This document shows positions 1-10,640 of a stretch of DNA of 64,000 bases, piece by piece. Position 1 is the stretch's first letter. Every line of letters starts with the position of its first letter. The notes beneath the pieces are model-generated. The model searched no databases. It saw only the letters and a program-made list of their open reading frames with translations, and had not been told where the DNA came from. The stretch is from Pogona vitticeps (taxonomy: Eukaryota > Chordata > Lepidosauria > Squamata > Agamidae): contig NC_135786.1 of NCBI RefSeq assembly GCF_051106095.1, positions 214,217,001 to 214,281,000 on the forward strand, given 5' to 3'. The translations under genes were made by a program, and so were the position numbers.

Positions 1-164
1 ACTAGTTCAAATAAGGTAGAATAAGCCCCCAATTATGCACCAGAATGCAAGTGCGCTCTGTGTGCAAGAAATGAATTCAGGACTCTAGGAATTGGAAGTT
101 CCTTTTCTGAGAGCACACTTCTAGATCTCTCACATATATCAGAAAAAGTAACAGACGCAAAAGC

Positions 165-290
165 AAAAAGCAAAGTGTACTGTTTATATACTGCCCCATA
201 GCATTTAAAGCACTCTCTGGATGGTTTACAGTTTAATTATGGAGGCTACACAGGCTGTACTAGACTCCTTAAGTTTAGTAGCTGTGGCTT
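165..290 (-). repeat. SINE fragment, 'GCAAAGTGTGCTGC' family
   Basis: It starts with a form of the block also found at 11870 and 52745 (AAAGCAAAGTGTACTG, then TTATATACTGCCC and AAAGCACTCTCTGG). Comparison with the fuller plus-strand copy at 49316-49550 shows these are 3' ends of one tRNA-derived SINE family in minus orientation. Confidence 0.6.
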
Positions 291-585
291 TATTTGTTTA
301 AAAAGAACCCTGAAACCTTTAAAACCAAGTTACATCAGTATCCTGGTAAGTATTATCTGGATTTTTAAAACCCACAATTTTGGGCATTTTGCTTGGTCCT
401 AACAAAGGGACTGACCAAATGTTCACTTTTTAAACTCAGACACTGTGATTTTTTTCTTTTCTCTAGCTAAAATACATTTTTACATTTAATATATCCAAAT
501 ATGAAACCTTAAGGAACAAACTAAGTTCAACAGGATACATTTTGTTTGCATTTATAAGACATACTAAAATTAAGTATAGGACAAC

Positions 586-775
586 CAATGCGGTGTAGTG
601 GATATAGTGATGGATCAAGTTTCTAGAATCCAGGGATCGAATCCCCTCTCAGCCATGGAAACTCACTGGGAGTGTGGAGCCGGTAAAACCACTCCATAAA
701 TATCCCACTTACTGTGAAAGCCCTATTAGGGTTGCTGTAAGTCAGTTCTGAGTTGACAGCCCATATCAATAACAA
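586..775 (+). repeat. tRNA-derived SINE (Sauria-like)
   Basis: It begins with an A-box-like GGTGTAGTGGATATAG, then a B-box-like GGATCGAATCCC, and ends with GTAAGTCAGTTCTGAGTTGAC followed by an AACAA-type tail. This layout, a tRNA head with a tail resembling the BovB 3' end, is that of Sauria SINEs. Confidence 0.65.
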
Positions 776-1124
776 AACTAAGTATACAGTAGCTTGCCTC
801 ATTTTCTCCAGAATTTCAATTCCTCCTATTCCCCCTCCTATCAAAAAACATGTTTCTTTTAATGACTTCACCATTTCTGTATAGGAACTCAGTTTGACAC
901 TCAGATATGGGCCAACCTGAACATTAGGATACTAGGGCATTCTGTTACATCAAATAACTGGAGCAGCCTTTCTATACTGATGCTGCAATGAATGTCACCT
1001 CTTGCTTGCAAGATGCAGGATCTGGATCAGACAAGAGTTTGAAAGAGTTATTGTTTTACAGTAGAATTCCTAACATCTTCCAGCTGACATGCAGTCTCAA
1101 AAAAGTTACTTTCTGAAACTCTAA

Positions 1125-2330
1125 TAATTTATTGTACATTAAATGTTTATACTGCCCATCTAGTGGCATGTCACTACTCTGCGCAGTTTACAAATGTGAA
1201 ACACAAATGTAAGAACCTAACCCCCCATCCCAAAATAATCTAAAAACAACCCCATAAAAGAGCCTGCGATAGCAACGATGGACACAAACAGAATCAAGGT
1301 ATAACATAAATACAAACAATTATAAAGGGAGGAAATTGCAAAAATCTTTAAAAAGCAACGTTTTTATTAACTTTTGAAATATTTCTTGGCGCACCTCCAC
1401 CTGTAACACACTCTGCAAGGAGGTGGCCACTGAAAAGGCGTGGTTCCTGGTCATAAACTTTTAGGACTCCTTCCGGGTGGCCACCTGCATCATCAAAGCT
1501 TGGGAGAAGCATGTGGTACAGGTGGAAAATCTCAAGGAGAGGCGCTCCAACAGGTAATGAGGTCCCAAACCATTAAGGGATTTGTATGTCAACATTAACA
1601 CCTCGAATTTGACATGGAAGCACACAGGCAATCAGTACAGTACTAATTAACCAGGATGGGGGAAGATACAATTATATCTCAAAACACCCAAAACCAGCCT
1701 GGCTATAGCATTTTGCACCTGTTGCAGCTTCCATACCACCTTCAAGGGTAGTCCTACGTAGAGAGCATTGCAATAGCCAATCTTCAAGATTACTAATGCA
1801 TGAACTAGTGTTATTGTGGAATTCCTGTCTAGGTAGGGCCACAGGTGTGCAATCTTCACAGGTTGAAGAGAGGCAGATCCGGCCATGGTCAAGATCTGTT
1901 TCTCCATCAACAGTGCATACTCAAATTGTGGGCCTGGTCTTTCAGGGGGAATGTAATCCCATCCAGGCCTGGCAGGGAACCTCCTAACCAATCAGGGTCC
2001 CCTTATAACAACAAGATCTCCATCTTGTCAGGATTCAACTTCAACCTGTTAGCTCTCGTCCAGTCTGTAACTGAGGCCAGATAATGCTCCAGAGTCTGCA
2101 CGGCTTCCCCCGCTGAAGATTAAAAGTAGAGAGTGAGCTGCATGTCATCAGCATATTGATGACAGCACACTCCAAATCTCTGGATGAGTTGCCCCATCAG
2201 CCTCATATAGATGTTGAACAGCTTTGGAGAGATGATTGATTCTGGTGAGACCCCACACTGATTGAGATTTCCCATGATAGAATGAAGTTTTAAATCTGGA
2301 AACCTAATTTTGCTTGCTTGTCTTTGCAAA
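1125..2330 (-). mobile_element. L2/CR1-clade LINE fragment, 5'-truncated and decayed
   Basis: Reading the minus strand, a reverse transcriptase block with LFNIYMRLMGQLIQRFGVCC and QYADDMQL (the YADD box) is followed by LDRNSTITLVHALVILKIGY and WKLQQVQNAIARLVLG, typical of the end of L2-like ORF2. The 3' end carries the TATACTGCCCATCTAGTGGC motif seen in other L2-like tails in the window. The frame is broken in several places. Confidence 0.7.
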
Positions 2331-2622
2331 GTAGTAAGATTTAGGCTAGACTAAGAGACTAGCCAAGGGTTACCTACTGAACTTCATGGTTAGATAGGAA
2401 TTGGAACTTGGATCGCCCCAGTCCTAGTTCAATAACAAATACACAAATTACACATACTAGAAACAAAACAACACATTCCCATTGCTTTTTGCCATCATTC
2501 ACCTCCCCATCCAATCTCTCTCTTATCTACTGATATGTTTTATGTGGAGACCATCTCAGCATGCTTTGCAACTTATGCTTGCAGATGGCAGTAATGTTAC
2601 ACACACCATTGTCTCTACTTAC

Positions 2623-2691
2623 ATTGCTTGTAGATTTCATTAACATCATCAAAATCCTTCATATCAGCCATCAGCACTGTAGTCTTTACCA
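2623..2691 (-). CDS. RIDA: RIDA coding exon 4
   Basis: 69 bases between acceptor TTCTAG and donor CAAT|GTAAGT. It encodes VVKTTVLMADMKDFDDVNEIYKQ and ends one base into the next codon, as expected for the tyrosine that follows in human RIDA. It is the last RIDA exon I can find in the window. Confidence 0.93.
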
Positions 2692-5600
2692 CTAGAAGTT
2701 AGAAATTGTGAACTATGTAAGCCATGTTCCAAATACTCAAGCTTTTTTAAAAAGTAAGTATAATTAAGGCTTCATTCCTGTGAACATTTCCTTAGAGCCC
2801 CACTGAACTCAGGAAGACTTACTCCTCTATAAACCTGTATAGGCGCATGCCACAAGTGTCTCTCACACTTGTCTCAAGCATTTTATTTCATCAGTTCTAC
2901 CTACATTCCATACCAAAAAAGTCTGATTTGTCTGCAGTTTCCCAGGTACAACAATCCTGCCTTGTTCTGTGCACTTCGCAGAGTATAACTTAATACCAAA
3001 TGTAGTCACTGATGAGGCAACTTGCTGACATCATACATGAAATTCAACAATTCACGGTATCAGAGGAGCAGAAGTTACTCTTCCAAAAGGAGGTGGTGAA
3101 ATACACCATCATTAAAATTCTGAAAAACCTTGAAAGAGAGCCCAGGAAGTTGATTATATCAACAGGTTGCTAATATAATCTATCTGTATTAAAAACAGAA
3201 ATGGGAACTGCAACACTGGGCAAATTTGTAAAAATGCAAAGAACAAAGGGTCTTAGTTGCAATGCAGAAGATAATCTTCACTGCTCTACCTCAGACATTC
3301 TAACAAGGTAGAAATTGTGCGTTTTCCCCCACTTCACATGTATGTTACATTACCAAAGTTTACTCACCATTGCCATAGTCACAACCAGCAGCTTTCAGAA
3401 TTTCTCCAATATTTTGAAGGGCCTTAGGGGAACACAAATGTGTTCTTGTCACGTAAACATGTCCATCATATTCCAAGGACTCACAGAAGGGAGCATTATA
3501 TACAATACCATATTAAAACTTGAAACCAGCCATTTATAATGGAATATATAACATTCAGGAAAACTTCAAAGCATCAGGGCCCATAAATATAAAAACAAAC
3601 TTGAATTCCATTAATCAATCCAAATAACTAAAGCAGCTAACATTATCTGAATTGTGATTTCATGTACAAGAACCTTGGAATAAAGGGGGGAAATCCATGT
3701 AGTCAGGTGACTCATGTGCAGAAACCAAAGTCTAAGTTGAGTTATAAATTCATTGGATCATGAATATGTTACAAAGGTGAGTTTTCAAGTCCTTCAAGAC
3801 CTCCTCACTAGGTATATAAGTTACCAAATTTGAAGGGGTTGGGAAAGAAGAAAATAGTCCCCCAAAGCTCTGCCTAGGTAACTATTGATCTTCAGCACAA
3901 ACTGCTAGCTAAGCAAGACAAAGATCATACATAGATCCATTATAAAACAGATTGTCCATGTAATCAGTTTACAGTTTCTTCCTCGGCATCGACAAAAGCA
4001 CTTCTGGAACCCTCAGTGAGGCATGGAGGTCCCTTCTGCTCAGCCTATAGCAGAAAAATGGGGAACATCCCGACTTTATCCCAACTATGAAGGAAGTTAC
4101 AAGTATGTCATGATTTTCAAAAGCCAATTAACATGGAATGGATAGCCGAACAATTGCACCGCAGCTGTTTTTGAACATGCACAAGCCACTTTGTTGAGTT
4201 TGGCCCTGCTGCACCAATTGGAAATAGAGACCCTGTCCTGAAAATGACAGCTATTCCAGGAAATCCCTGGGCAGAGTACCCCGATTTACATGTTCTCTGG
4301 TAGCTATATGATTAACTGGGTGTGCAGCTATAGGCAGAGAGACCCAACCTATGTGGCCATGGAGACTAGACACTGAAACACCATCCATATCTGAATATAA
4401 TTTTCAAGCCTAGTGGGCATCCCAGAAACACAAGCTATACAGATAATGACAGTGAGACAAAACTTTACCTGTTTGGCTTGCTCCTTTGCTCCTCCAGGTA
4501 CAAGCTGCCCACTTGCAGGATCCATGCCTAGCTGTCCTGCGATATACATGGTCCGGTCTACTAACACTGCTTGACTAAGGTTGAACAGCACAGTAAAAAG
4601 AGAAAAAGAGATGGAGGGGGAGGGGGAGGGGGAGAAAGAAATGGAGAGATTTAACTTCTGCCTCTTAACATCTTGGCTTACTTTTGAAAATGGATCGATT
4701 TTCCAAAGAGTTCCTGTTTTAAAAAGCACACACATATTTTGTAGATTTTTGAAATTACAAGACAAGGCTTGCTGCATCAGACCAAAAGCTCAGCTTATCC
4801 AGCATCCTGTGCTTACAATGGCCAATCAGATGCTTCTAGGAAGTCTTCTGCTGCTGTTTCCTCCCAAACTAGTATCCAAAGACATACTGTTACAGGAGGA
4901 CAACTATCAAAGAGAGAGACTCAGCTTAAAGAAAACCATCTGAGGAAATATGTTGCACCCTCCCACTCCATCACTTTGTTCAAGATCTATGGCTGCTTCT
5001 CATGAAACAACAGAACATCTAGCTTAAAACCAAGACTGACACTTGAAATGTGCAAAGCCAAGTTAGAATGAAAGGGTGCAATCAGCCAGGTTACATCTAG
5101 CAACCTCATAGCCTTGCTGTGCGCTGGATTATGGAGAAAGCCAGAGAGTTTCAGAAGAACATCTACTTCTGCTTCATTGACTACGCAAAAGCCTTTGACT
5201 GTGTGGACCACAGCAAACTATGGCAAGTTCTTCAAGAAATGGGAGTGCCTGACCACCTTATCTATCTCCTGAGAAACCTATACGTGGGACAGGAAGCAAC
5301 AGTTAGAACTGGATATGGGACAACTGATTGGTTCGAAATTGGGAAAGGTGTGCAACAAGGCTGTATATTGTCTCCCTGCTTATTTAACATAAGCAGAATA
5401 CATCATGTGAAAGGCTGGACTGGAGGAATCCCAAGCCGGAATTAAGATTGCCAGAAGAAATATCAACAACCTCAGATATGCAGATGATACGACTATGATG
5501 GCAGAAAGTGAGGAGGAATTAAAGAACCTCTTAATGAAGGTGAAAGAGGAGAGCACCAAAATGATCTGAAGCTCAACATCAAAAAAACTAAGATCATGGC

Positions 5601-8600
5601 CACTGGTCCCATCACCTCCTGGCAAATAGAAGGGGAAGATATATAGGCAGTGACAGATTTTACTTTCTTGAGCTCCATGATCACTGCAGAGGGTGACAGC
5701 AGCCACGAAATCAAAAGATACCTGCTTCTTGGGAGGAAAGCGATGGCAAACCTAGACAGCATCTTAAAAATCAGAGACATCACCTTGCCAGCAAAGGTTC
5801 ACATAGTCAAAGCTAAGGTTTTTCCAGTAGCGATGTGAGGAAGTGAGAGCTGGACCATAAAGAAGGCTGACTGCCAAAGAATTGATGCTTTTGAATTGTG
5901 GTGCTGGAGGAGACTCTTGAGAGTCCCCTGGACTGCAAGGAGATCAAACCTATCTATTCTGAATGAAATCAATCTTGAGTACTCACTGGAAGGACAGATC
6001 CTGAAGCTGGGGCTCCAATACTTTGGCCATATCATGAGAAGAGAAGACTCCCTGGAAAAGACACCGATGTTGGGAAAGTGTGAAGGCAAGAGGAGAAGGG
6101 GACGTCAGAGGACAAGATGGTTGGACAGTGTCAAAGCTACCAACATGAGTTTGACCCAACTCCAGGAGGCAGTGGAAGACAGGAGGGCCTGGTGTGCTCT
6201 AGTCCATGAGGTCACGAAGTGTCCTACACGACTTAACAACTAAACAACAGCAAATATTAAATACTGGTATCTTGTCTCAATCAAAATACTGTAACATTTT
6301 TATCTGTAGATATTTAGTTATGTTCAAAACATATTCTATGAAAGAATCAAAGCCGATATTAGTCATAACTCTATGATGTTGGGGAAGGAAATGTCTGAAA
6401 CATTGGCATCTCGTTAAAGACAAGACAGCAGCATCTCCTTCAAAAGAAGCTGTACTAAAGTGGACTCCAGACAGACAGGGACTCCCTTTTTCCTTTTATT
6501 TTTCTCACACTGATTAATCTTTCAATGAAGTTCAGTTTTCCACTAAAGACTGAAAAATGCAACTGGAACAAGTCAAGCCTTGAATATTGATTTATTAAAT
6601 TTATATACTGCCCCATTTGTGGAAACACTACTCTGGGCAGTTTAAACAAAAAAATAAAACTTATATCCTTCAATGCACCTTAAGAACAAAAAACACATAA
6701 AAATACAGTTATACAACATACATTATAACCACAAATCACCCTTTAAAGATATAGATTTTTTTAAAGGGAAAAAGTAGTTATTGATAGCATCCCAGAGATT
6801 CAGTTATTAAAGGCAGCTTTAAATAATTCAGTCTTTACCAATTTTCACAAAATAAGAAGGGAAACAGTCCTGCTTATCTCTGCTGGCATTTTGTTCTTGA
6901 GACTAGGGGCCACAGTCGAAATGGCACAATTCCTTGTTTTGCCTTGGTCTCCCTTGGTGTGGCCACTTTTAATGGCATGAATTGAAAGGAGATGATGGGA
7001 TTACAACAATTTATTCTACAGCTATTTTTCACATGAGAGATTCAAGAAAATTTACATATATTAATTAATGTTCTTGAGCAGAGAGAATTGCAAATGAACG
7101 AAGTGGGGATGAATTTGGATGTCAACCAAACTAAAATGTCGCAAAGGGTACAAAAAGCTATGATGCATATTTAACTGGCTGCTTAAACAAAGAACATTTC
7201 AGAAAGACTGAGCTCAGCCAAAACCCACAACAGAAGTTGTCAAATCAGTGAAGATATCACATTGACATGAACCCTCTTTTCATACACATGAATAGAATTC
7301 TTAGAACTAATTGCTTTTAACAGGAAAAAAAATCTGGCAGCAATTGTAATTTGGTATTCAGTTTGAATTTTTAAAACACAATCTCTTTACACAGTCACGA
7401 AAGTATGGACCTGGTGTACATGCGATGAAACAAATTTTCAAAATTTCAATTTGCTCCACATTTTGGCCACCATGGCAGGTGAGAACAATACACATAGGAA
7501 AACAGGACATTGGCGGGACTCCCTGTCCATTCTTGCTCAGTGTTGCTGCTCCTACCGTGTTACCCCAAAAATAAGACAGGGTCTTATATTAATTTTTGCT
7601 CCAAAAACACATTAGGGCTTATTTTCAGGGGATGTCCCCTCCATGTACAACAATCTACATTTATTCAAATACTGTCATGTCATCATCTTCTGGTTGCTAC
7701 ACAATGGTGGAGGGTCGGGTTTCACTTAATGGGGGCTTATTTTTGGGGCAGGTCTTATATTACGAGCATCCTGAAAAATCATACTAGGGCTTATTTTCAG
7801 GTTAGGTCTTATTTTCAGGAAAACAGGTTATTAACACCAGCACTCTTTGCTATGGGGTCTCAGTTGACATTTGCTACCTGAATCTCCAAATACTGGTATG
7901 GGGGACTGAACATAGGATGTTTGTATGTAAAATATACTATTTAAATGCTATTAAAGGTAAAGGTTCCCCTTGACATTTAATCGAGTTGTGTCTGACTCTA
8001 GAGGGCGGTGGGCCCTGTCTCCAAGCCATAGAGCCAACATTTGTCCAAAGACAATCTTCCGTGGTCACATGGCCAGCGCGACTAGACATGGAACGCTGTT
8101 ACCTTCCCACCGTGGTGGTACCTATTTATCTACTTGCATTTTTATATGCTTTCGAACTGCTAGGTTGGCAGGAGATGGGACAAGCGACGGGAGCTCACTA
8201 CATCGCGTGGATTTGATCTTATGACTGCTGGTCTTCTGACCTTGCAGCACAGAGGCTTCTGCAGTTTAACCCACAGCACCACCATGTCCCTGACAAAATG
8301 CTATTAAACCATGGCACATTTGAGATATCTGAAGTACATGGCAGTGCTTCCCAGAAAGATGTGCTTATATTGAATTTCTTTTAAATGGTTTCAAAACAGC
8401 CGTAATGCACAATGCAACTGACTTTGCTTGTAATCCTCCACAGTTTCCTTGAGTAGGGCCTGTTGAGCTCAGTGAGTTTCATCTCTAAGAATAGGTACAG
8501 TATATTGAATTGCACTCTTCAGGAAGTTCAAAAAACCACACAAGAGTTCAAAATGCGCATTACCTGTATGTGTTGTGTGTACCTTAATCATAATCCTTTA

Positions 8601-9875
8601 TGATACTTGTTTTTTAAAAATGAATTTATTACCTCAGAAATGATTTGTAAAAATAATAAATCCATCACAATTAATATTTAGTTATTATGTATAGCTATCA
8701 CTTAGCTATCACTTTCAGTGACCTCTACATAGACTTATTTCTCAACCAAAGTTGATGCAGTGCACACTTTTGGAAAAGCCTGCAGTCAGCTAAAAGTTAT
8801 TCATTGACTTTGGATTGCAGGTTGTTGTGTAATATAAGGATTTATTTTGTTGAAAGTAGAAAGTGAGAAAGAATGAATGCAAATGGAAATGTAAAAGATA
8901 AAGTATCCGTAGAGTTTATATATAAATCATAAAAGGTCTGTCTCCCTTCTGATCTTATGATTCACACTTGCACTGGTTACAAACAAATATAGGAACTCTC
9001 AAAAACAAAACACTTCTCTCCAATTCTAAATGATTTTAATTTCCACTACTGGTCAGACCTGAGACACCCCACCCAAAAGGTGAAAACATTATGTAGCATA
9101 AGCACTATAAGTTTATATTACTTTTCAGTTGATTTTAGACTGCAGTCTTATTCATGTTGACTCAAAGTAACCCGAATTCATTTCATCTGACCTAACTCTC
9201 ACGTAAATGCATAGAATAGTGCAGTCTTTTGCCTCTCCATCAGTAGCTCTAATTTCTGAGAAAGCAGCATAGGACTGAACGGTTTACAACAACATACTAT
9301 ACACCTCTACACAGAAGTTTCATGAATAGGGCTTAATTCCAGCTAAGTGGGACAAGACCATGGCCTTAGTCCCGAAGATAAGGTACTAGGGAGAATACGG
9401 GGCACTGTTACAGAATTTCTGCAGATTAAAGCCCATTTCCTCCCATGTACATACTGCTACTCTTTTTACCACTTGAAAGCCAACCCCCCCCCCCCCAATT
9501 ATTACTCTGCCCCTGATCAGGGAGACAGGATTTCCGGGGGGTGGTAGGACTGCTCGTCTGTTCCAGCAAAAGCAGTCTTGGGACACCTTAAAGACTCACA
9601 AATCGAGTCCCTGGAAACTTAAACTCGTTAGTCCTTAAAGTACTAAAAGCCATTTTGGTGGCTTTAGGAGTATACAATCCTAAATTGCAACTGTGGACAG
9701 ATCGGATTCTGTGAACAGCTGCAGCCCCCAGGGAAAGCACTGCAAATTGTTCGCCGTCTTGTGGCAGCGAGTTCCCCAGGTGAGCAATGCGCTCTGCACG
9801 TCAGCCGTACCTGTAAGGCCCTATAGCAGCAGGAGCCTTCGCAGTGCTGATAATTTTCTTCACTAACGTGGCCAT
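2623..9875 (-). CDS. RIDA: RIDA (2-iminobutanoate/2-iminopropanoate deaminase), exons 1-4; 3' part outside window
   Basis: RIDA hydrolyses reactive enamine/imine intermediates released by PLP enzymes; the family forms homotrimers in cytosol and mitochondria. Four exons on the minus strand (9811-9875, 4469-4574, 3368-3422, 2623-2691) join in phase into residues 1-98 of about 137. The start ATG at 9875-9873 sits in a good Kozak context (GCTGCCATGG). The opening MATLVKKIISTAKAPAAIGPY closely matches human RIDA, followed by QAVLVDRTMYIAGQLGMDP, GEILKAAGCD and VVKTTVLMADMKDFDDVNEIY. All introns are GT-AG. The last two exons, holding the family's catalytic arginine (known from other members), were not found between 1 and 2622, so they probably lie left of the window. 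The gene is head-to-head with POP1 across a GC-rich promoter. Identity is firm; the missing 3' end is inference. Confidence 0.95.
2692..4468. other. RIDA introns 2 and 3 (flanking exon 3)
   Basis: Apart from RIDA exon 3 (3368-3422), I see no gene or repeat I can name in this stretch. Confidence 0.5.
3368..3422 (-). CDS. RIDA: RIDA coding exon 3
   Basis: 55 bases between acceptor CCCCTAAG and donor ATG|GTGAGT. It encodes ALQNIGEILKAAGCDYGN, matching human ALKNMGEILKAAGCDFTN. It ends in phase 1, which fits exon 4. Confidence 0.93.
4469..4574 (-). CDS. RIDA: RIDA coding exon 2
   Basis: 106 bases between acceptor CTTAG and donor CAG|GTAAAG. The first base completes a serine codon split with exon 1. 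It encodes residues 22-57, including AVLVDRTMYIAGQLGMDP, GQLVPGG and the helix start EQAKQ, the most conserved stretch of the family. Confidence 0.95.
4609..4636. repeat. (GGAGGG)n-like purine run
   Basis: Three to four imperfect GGAGGG units in a purine-only tract inside RIDA intron 1, 30-odd bases upstream of exon 2 on the transcribed (minus) strand, where it reads as a CCCTCC pyrimidine run and may act as part of the polypyrimidine tract. Confidence 0.6.
4765..4870. repeat. Interspersed repeat fragment ('TTGCTGCATCAGACCAAA' type)
   Basis: The stretch GCTGCATCAGACCAAAAGC, then CAGCATCCTGTGCTTACA and GGCCAATCAGATGCTTC, resembles a common sauropsid repeat that I recall but cannot assign to a family. 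It lies in RIDA intron 1. Confidence 0.4.
5117..6255 (+). mobile_element. BovB LINE (RTE clade), 5'-truncated, 3' end retained
   Basis: The plus strand encodes the BovB reverse transcriptase core: KAREFQKNIYFCFIDYAKAF (first catalytic Asp), KGVQQGCILSPCLFN, then in other frames NINNLRYADDTTMMAESEEE (catalytic YADD), FVFLSS-like and EIKRYLLLGRKAMANLDSIL, and a C-terminus with FELWCWRRLLRVPWTARRSN, LQYFGHIMRRED and RRRGRQRTRWLDS. The order and wording match ruminant and squamate BovB. The endonuclease domain is absent (5' truncation), and at least two frame changes and an in-frame stop interrupt the rest. The 3' end CACGACTTAACAACTAAACAACAG has the A/C-rich BovB tail form. It sits in RIDA intron 1, in the opposite orientation to the gene. 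Confidence 0.92.
6580..6990 (-). mobile_element. L2-like LINE 3' end, old
   Basis: TTTATATACTGCCCCATTTG, then CTCTGGGCAGTTTAAAC, is the L2-like 3' terminus in minus orientation. The following 300 bases match the layout of younger copies at 23010 and 43715 only loosely. Confidence 0.5.
7555..7828. mobile_element. TIR-bearing MITE with TA target site ('AAATAAGACAGGGTCTTAT' family)
   Basis: Left end CCGTGTTACCCCAAAAATAAGAC and right end GTCTTATTTTCAGGAAAACAGG form imperfect inverted repeats, flanked by TA on each side (7553-7554 and 7829-7830). Internal copies of TAGGGCTTATTTTCAGG add to the foldback character. I recall this family as widespread in sauropsids but cannot place it in a superfamily beyond the TA target site. 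Confidence 0.6.
7956..8295 (-). repeat. tRNA-derived SINE with 13-bp target duplication
   Basis: AAATGCTATTAAA occurs exactly at 7943-7955 and 8296-8308. Between them lies a SINE whose minus strand starts with a tRNA-like head (8295 to about 8200) and ends AAGGGGAACCTTTACC. A 5'-truncated copy of the same family lies on the plus strand at 13992-14165. The exact long duplication points to LINE-driven insertion, recent enough that both copies remain identical. Confidence 0.85.
8310..9800. other. RIDA intron 1, unassigned sequence
   Basis: No exon or clear family was recognised, apart from a C-homopolymer run near 9484-9496 and a fragment near 9560-9650 carrying TTAGTCCTTAAAGTACTA, related to the 'TTAGTCTTTAAGGTGCCAC' repeat seen at 31600 and 34350. 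Confidence 0.5.
9811..9875 (-). CDS. RIDA: RIDA coding exon 1
   Basis: 65 coding bases, 21 codons plus two bases, from the start ATG to a donor CAG|GTACGG. It encodes the N-terminal strand ending in the conserved GPY of the RidA fold. The frame also stays open upstream through the GC-rich leader, but the ATG at 9875 is the one aligned with other RIDA proteins. Confidence 0.94.
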
Positions 9876-9879
9876 GGCA

Positions 9880-10340
9880 GCCGGTCCAGAGGCACCGATC
9901 ACCGAACTGATGGCGAACGAAACCGGTGCCTCTCCGCTCCTGAACTTTACCTGCCCACCGGCCCCGCCTCGAAGTCGACCACGCCTCCTTCCCCGCCCCG
10001 CCCCCCCGCGAGTCAACTTTACGCCTCGCCCCCTACAGCCCTTCGGCTCCGCCCACCCAAAACGCGCGCGATTTTTCCGGTGGCCTTCTTTCGGTGGAAG
10101 GCTCCGCCCACCCGACGGCCTCTTGTCGCGAGGGATGATGGGGGATGTAGTCAAAGGGCCCAGCCGGTATGGCGAGGCGGAAGTGGTTCCGTCGTCCTCT
10201 TTGGCGGAAGTGGGTGCCGCGCGTGGAAGGGAGCGCGGTCTTCCGTCCTGAATCGTTGCGAGGGAAGCATCCTCCGGGCTTGCTCTCTTGACTGCAGGCT
10301 CTTCAGGACCAACGCGGCGCGGCGCTAGGCTTCTCAGGTA
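9880..10340. promoter_or_regulatory. Bidirectional GC-rich promoter of RIDA (minus) and POP1 (plus)
   Basis: About 460 bases separate the RIDA start codon from the inferred end of the POP1 leader exon. The stretch is far richer in G, C and CpG than its AT-rich surroundings. Visible motifs: overlapping GC boxes at 9991-10007 (Sp1/KLF type), two ETS/GABP-like GCGGAAGTG motifs near 10177 and 10204, and near 10131-10155 on the minus strand an ACTACA-plus-C-run resembling the ZNF143/THAP11 site. There is no TATA box. This is typical of housekeeping bidirectional CpG-island promoters; the motif assignments are by eye only. Confidence 0.75.
10215..10337 (+). other. POP1: POP1 5' UTR exon (inferred, start approximate)
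   Basis: The first POP1 coding exon begins only two bases before its ATG with an acceptor at 11687, so an upstream leader exon is needed. A good donor, TTCTCAG|GTAGTG, ends a GC-rich stretch at 10337, downstream of the two ETS-like motifs. No transcription start can be read from the sequence, so the left edge is a guess. Confidence 0.45.
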
Positions 10341-10374
10341 GTGTTGGCGGCGTTGGGAGCGAGTCCGGGCAGGG

Positions 10375-10640
10375 CGTTTATTTATTTATTTATTTTAAAT
10401 ATTTTTATCCTCGTCTTTCTCTCTTATAAGGCGGCTTATAACAGTGGGAAACAATATCTCAAACAAGGAATTTTCACATCGTTAAAAGACGGTATTTAAA
10501 AATTACGAGCAATGAATAAGGAGACGTCTTACATCAGTTAAGCGGCAACGTTAAGGCAAAGATCAATAAGTACACAAAAAAAATTTAAAATGTCACTCTT
10601 AGAAATGGAGAACACACAAAAAAATTGGAAAACACAAGCA
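10375..10640 (-). mobile_element. L2-like LINE 3' end
   Basis: (TTTA)n at 10379-10395 followed by ATTTTTATCCTCGTCTTTCTC and AAGGCGGCTTATAACAGT is the minus-strand form of the L2-like 3' terminus (GCCGCC...TATAAATAAATA). It lies within the first 40 bases of POP1 intron 1. Confidence 0.6.

Larger units (their letters stand above)
1..2622. other. RIDA intron 4 (part): repeats only
   Basis: This should be intronic DNA between RIDA exons 4 and 5. It holds a minus-oriented SINE tail (about 165-290), a tRNA-derived SINE (about 586-775) and an L2-like LINE fragment (about 1125-2330). The stretches 1-160, 290-585 and 775-1125 show nothing I recognise. No exon matching the RIDA C-terminus was seen. 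Confidence 0.6.

Noticed and set aside
7510-8224. Open frames of 63-123 codons
   Set aside because: They fall in the TA-flanked MITE (7555-7828) and the SINE (7956-8295).
9876-10154. In-frame upstream extension of RIDA exon 1 on the minus strand
   Set aside because: The frame is open upstream of the ATG, but the sequence is promoter-like and unlike any RIDA protein; the family start aligns exactly at 9875.
9844-10251. Plus-strand open frame of 135 codons across the promoter
   Set aside because: The sequence is GC-rich with few A/T bases, so stops are rare by chance. It overlaps RIDA exon 1 in antisense and encodes a proline/arginine-rich low-complexity string.
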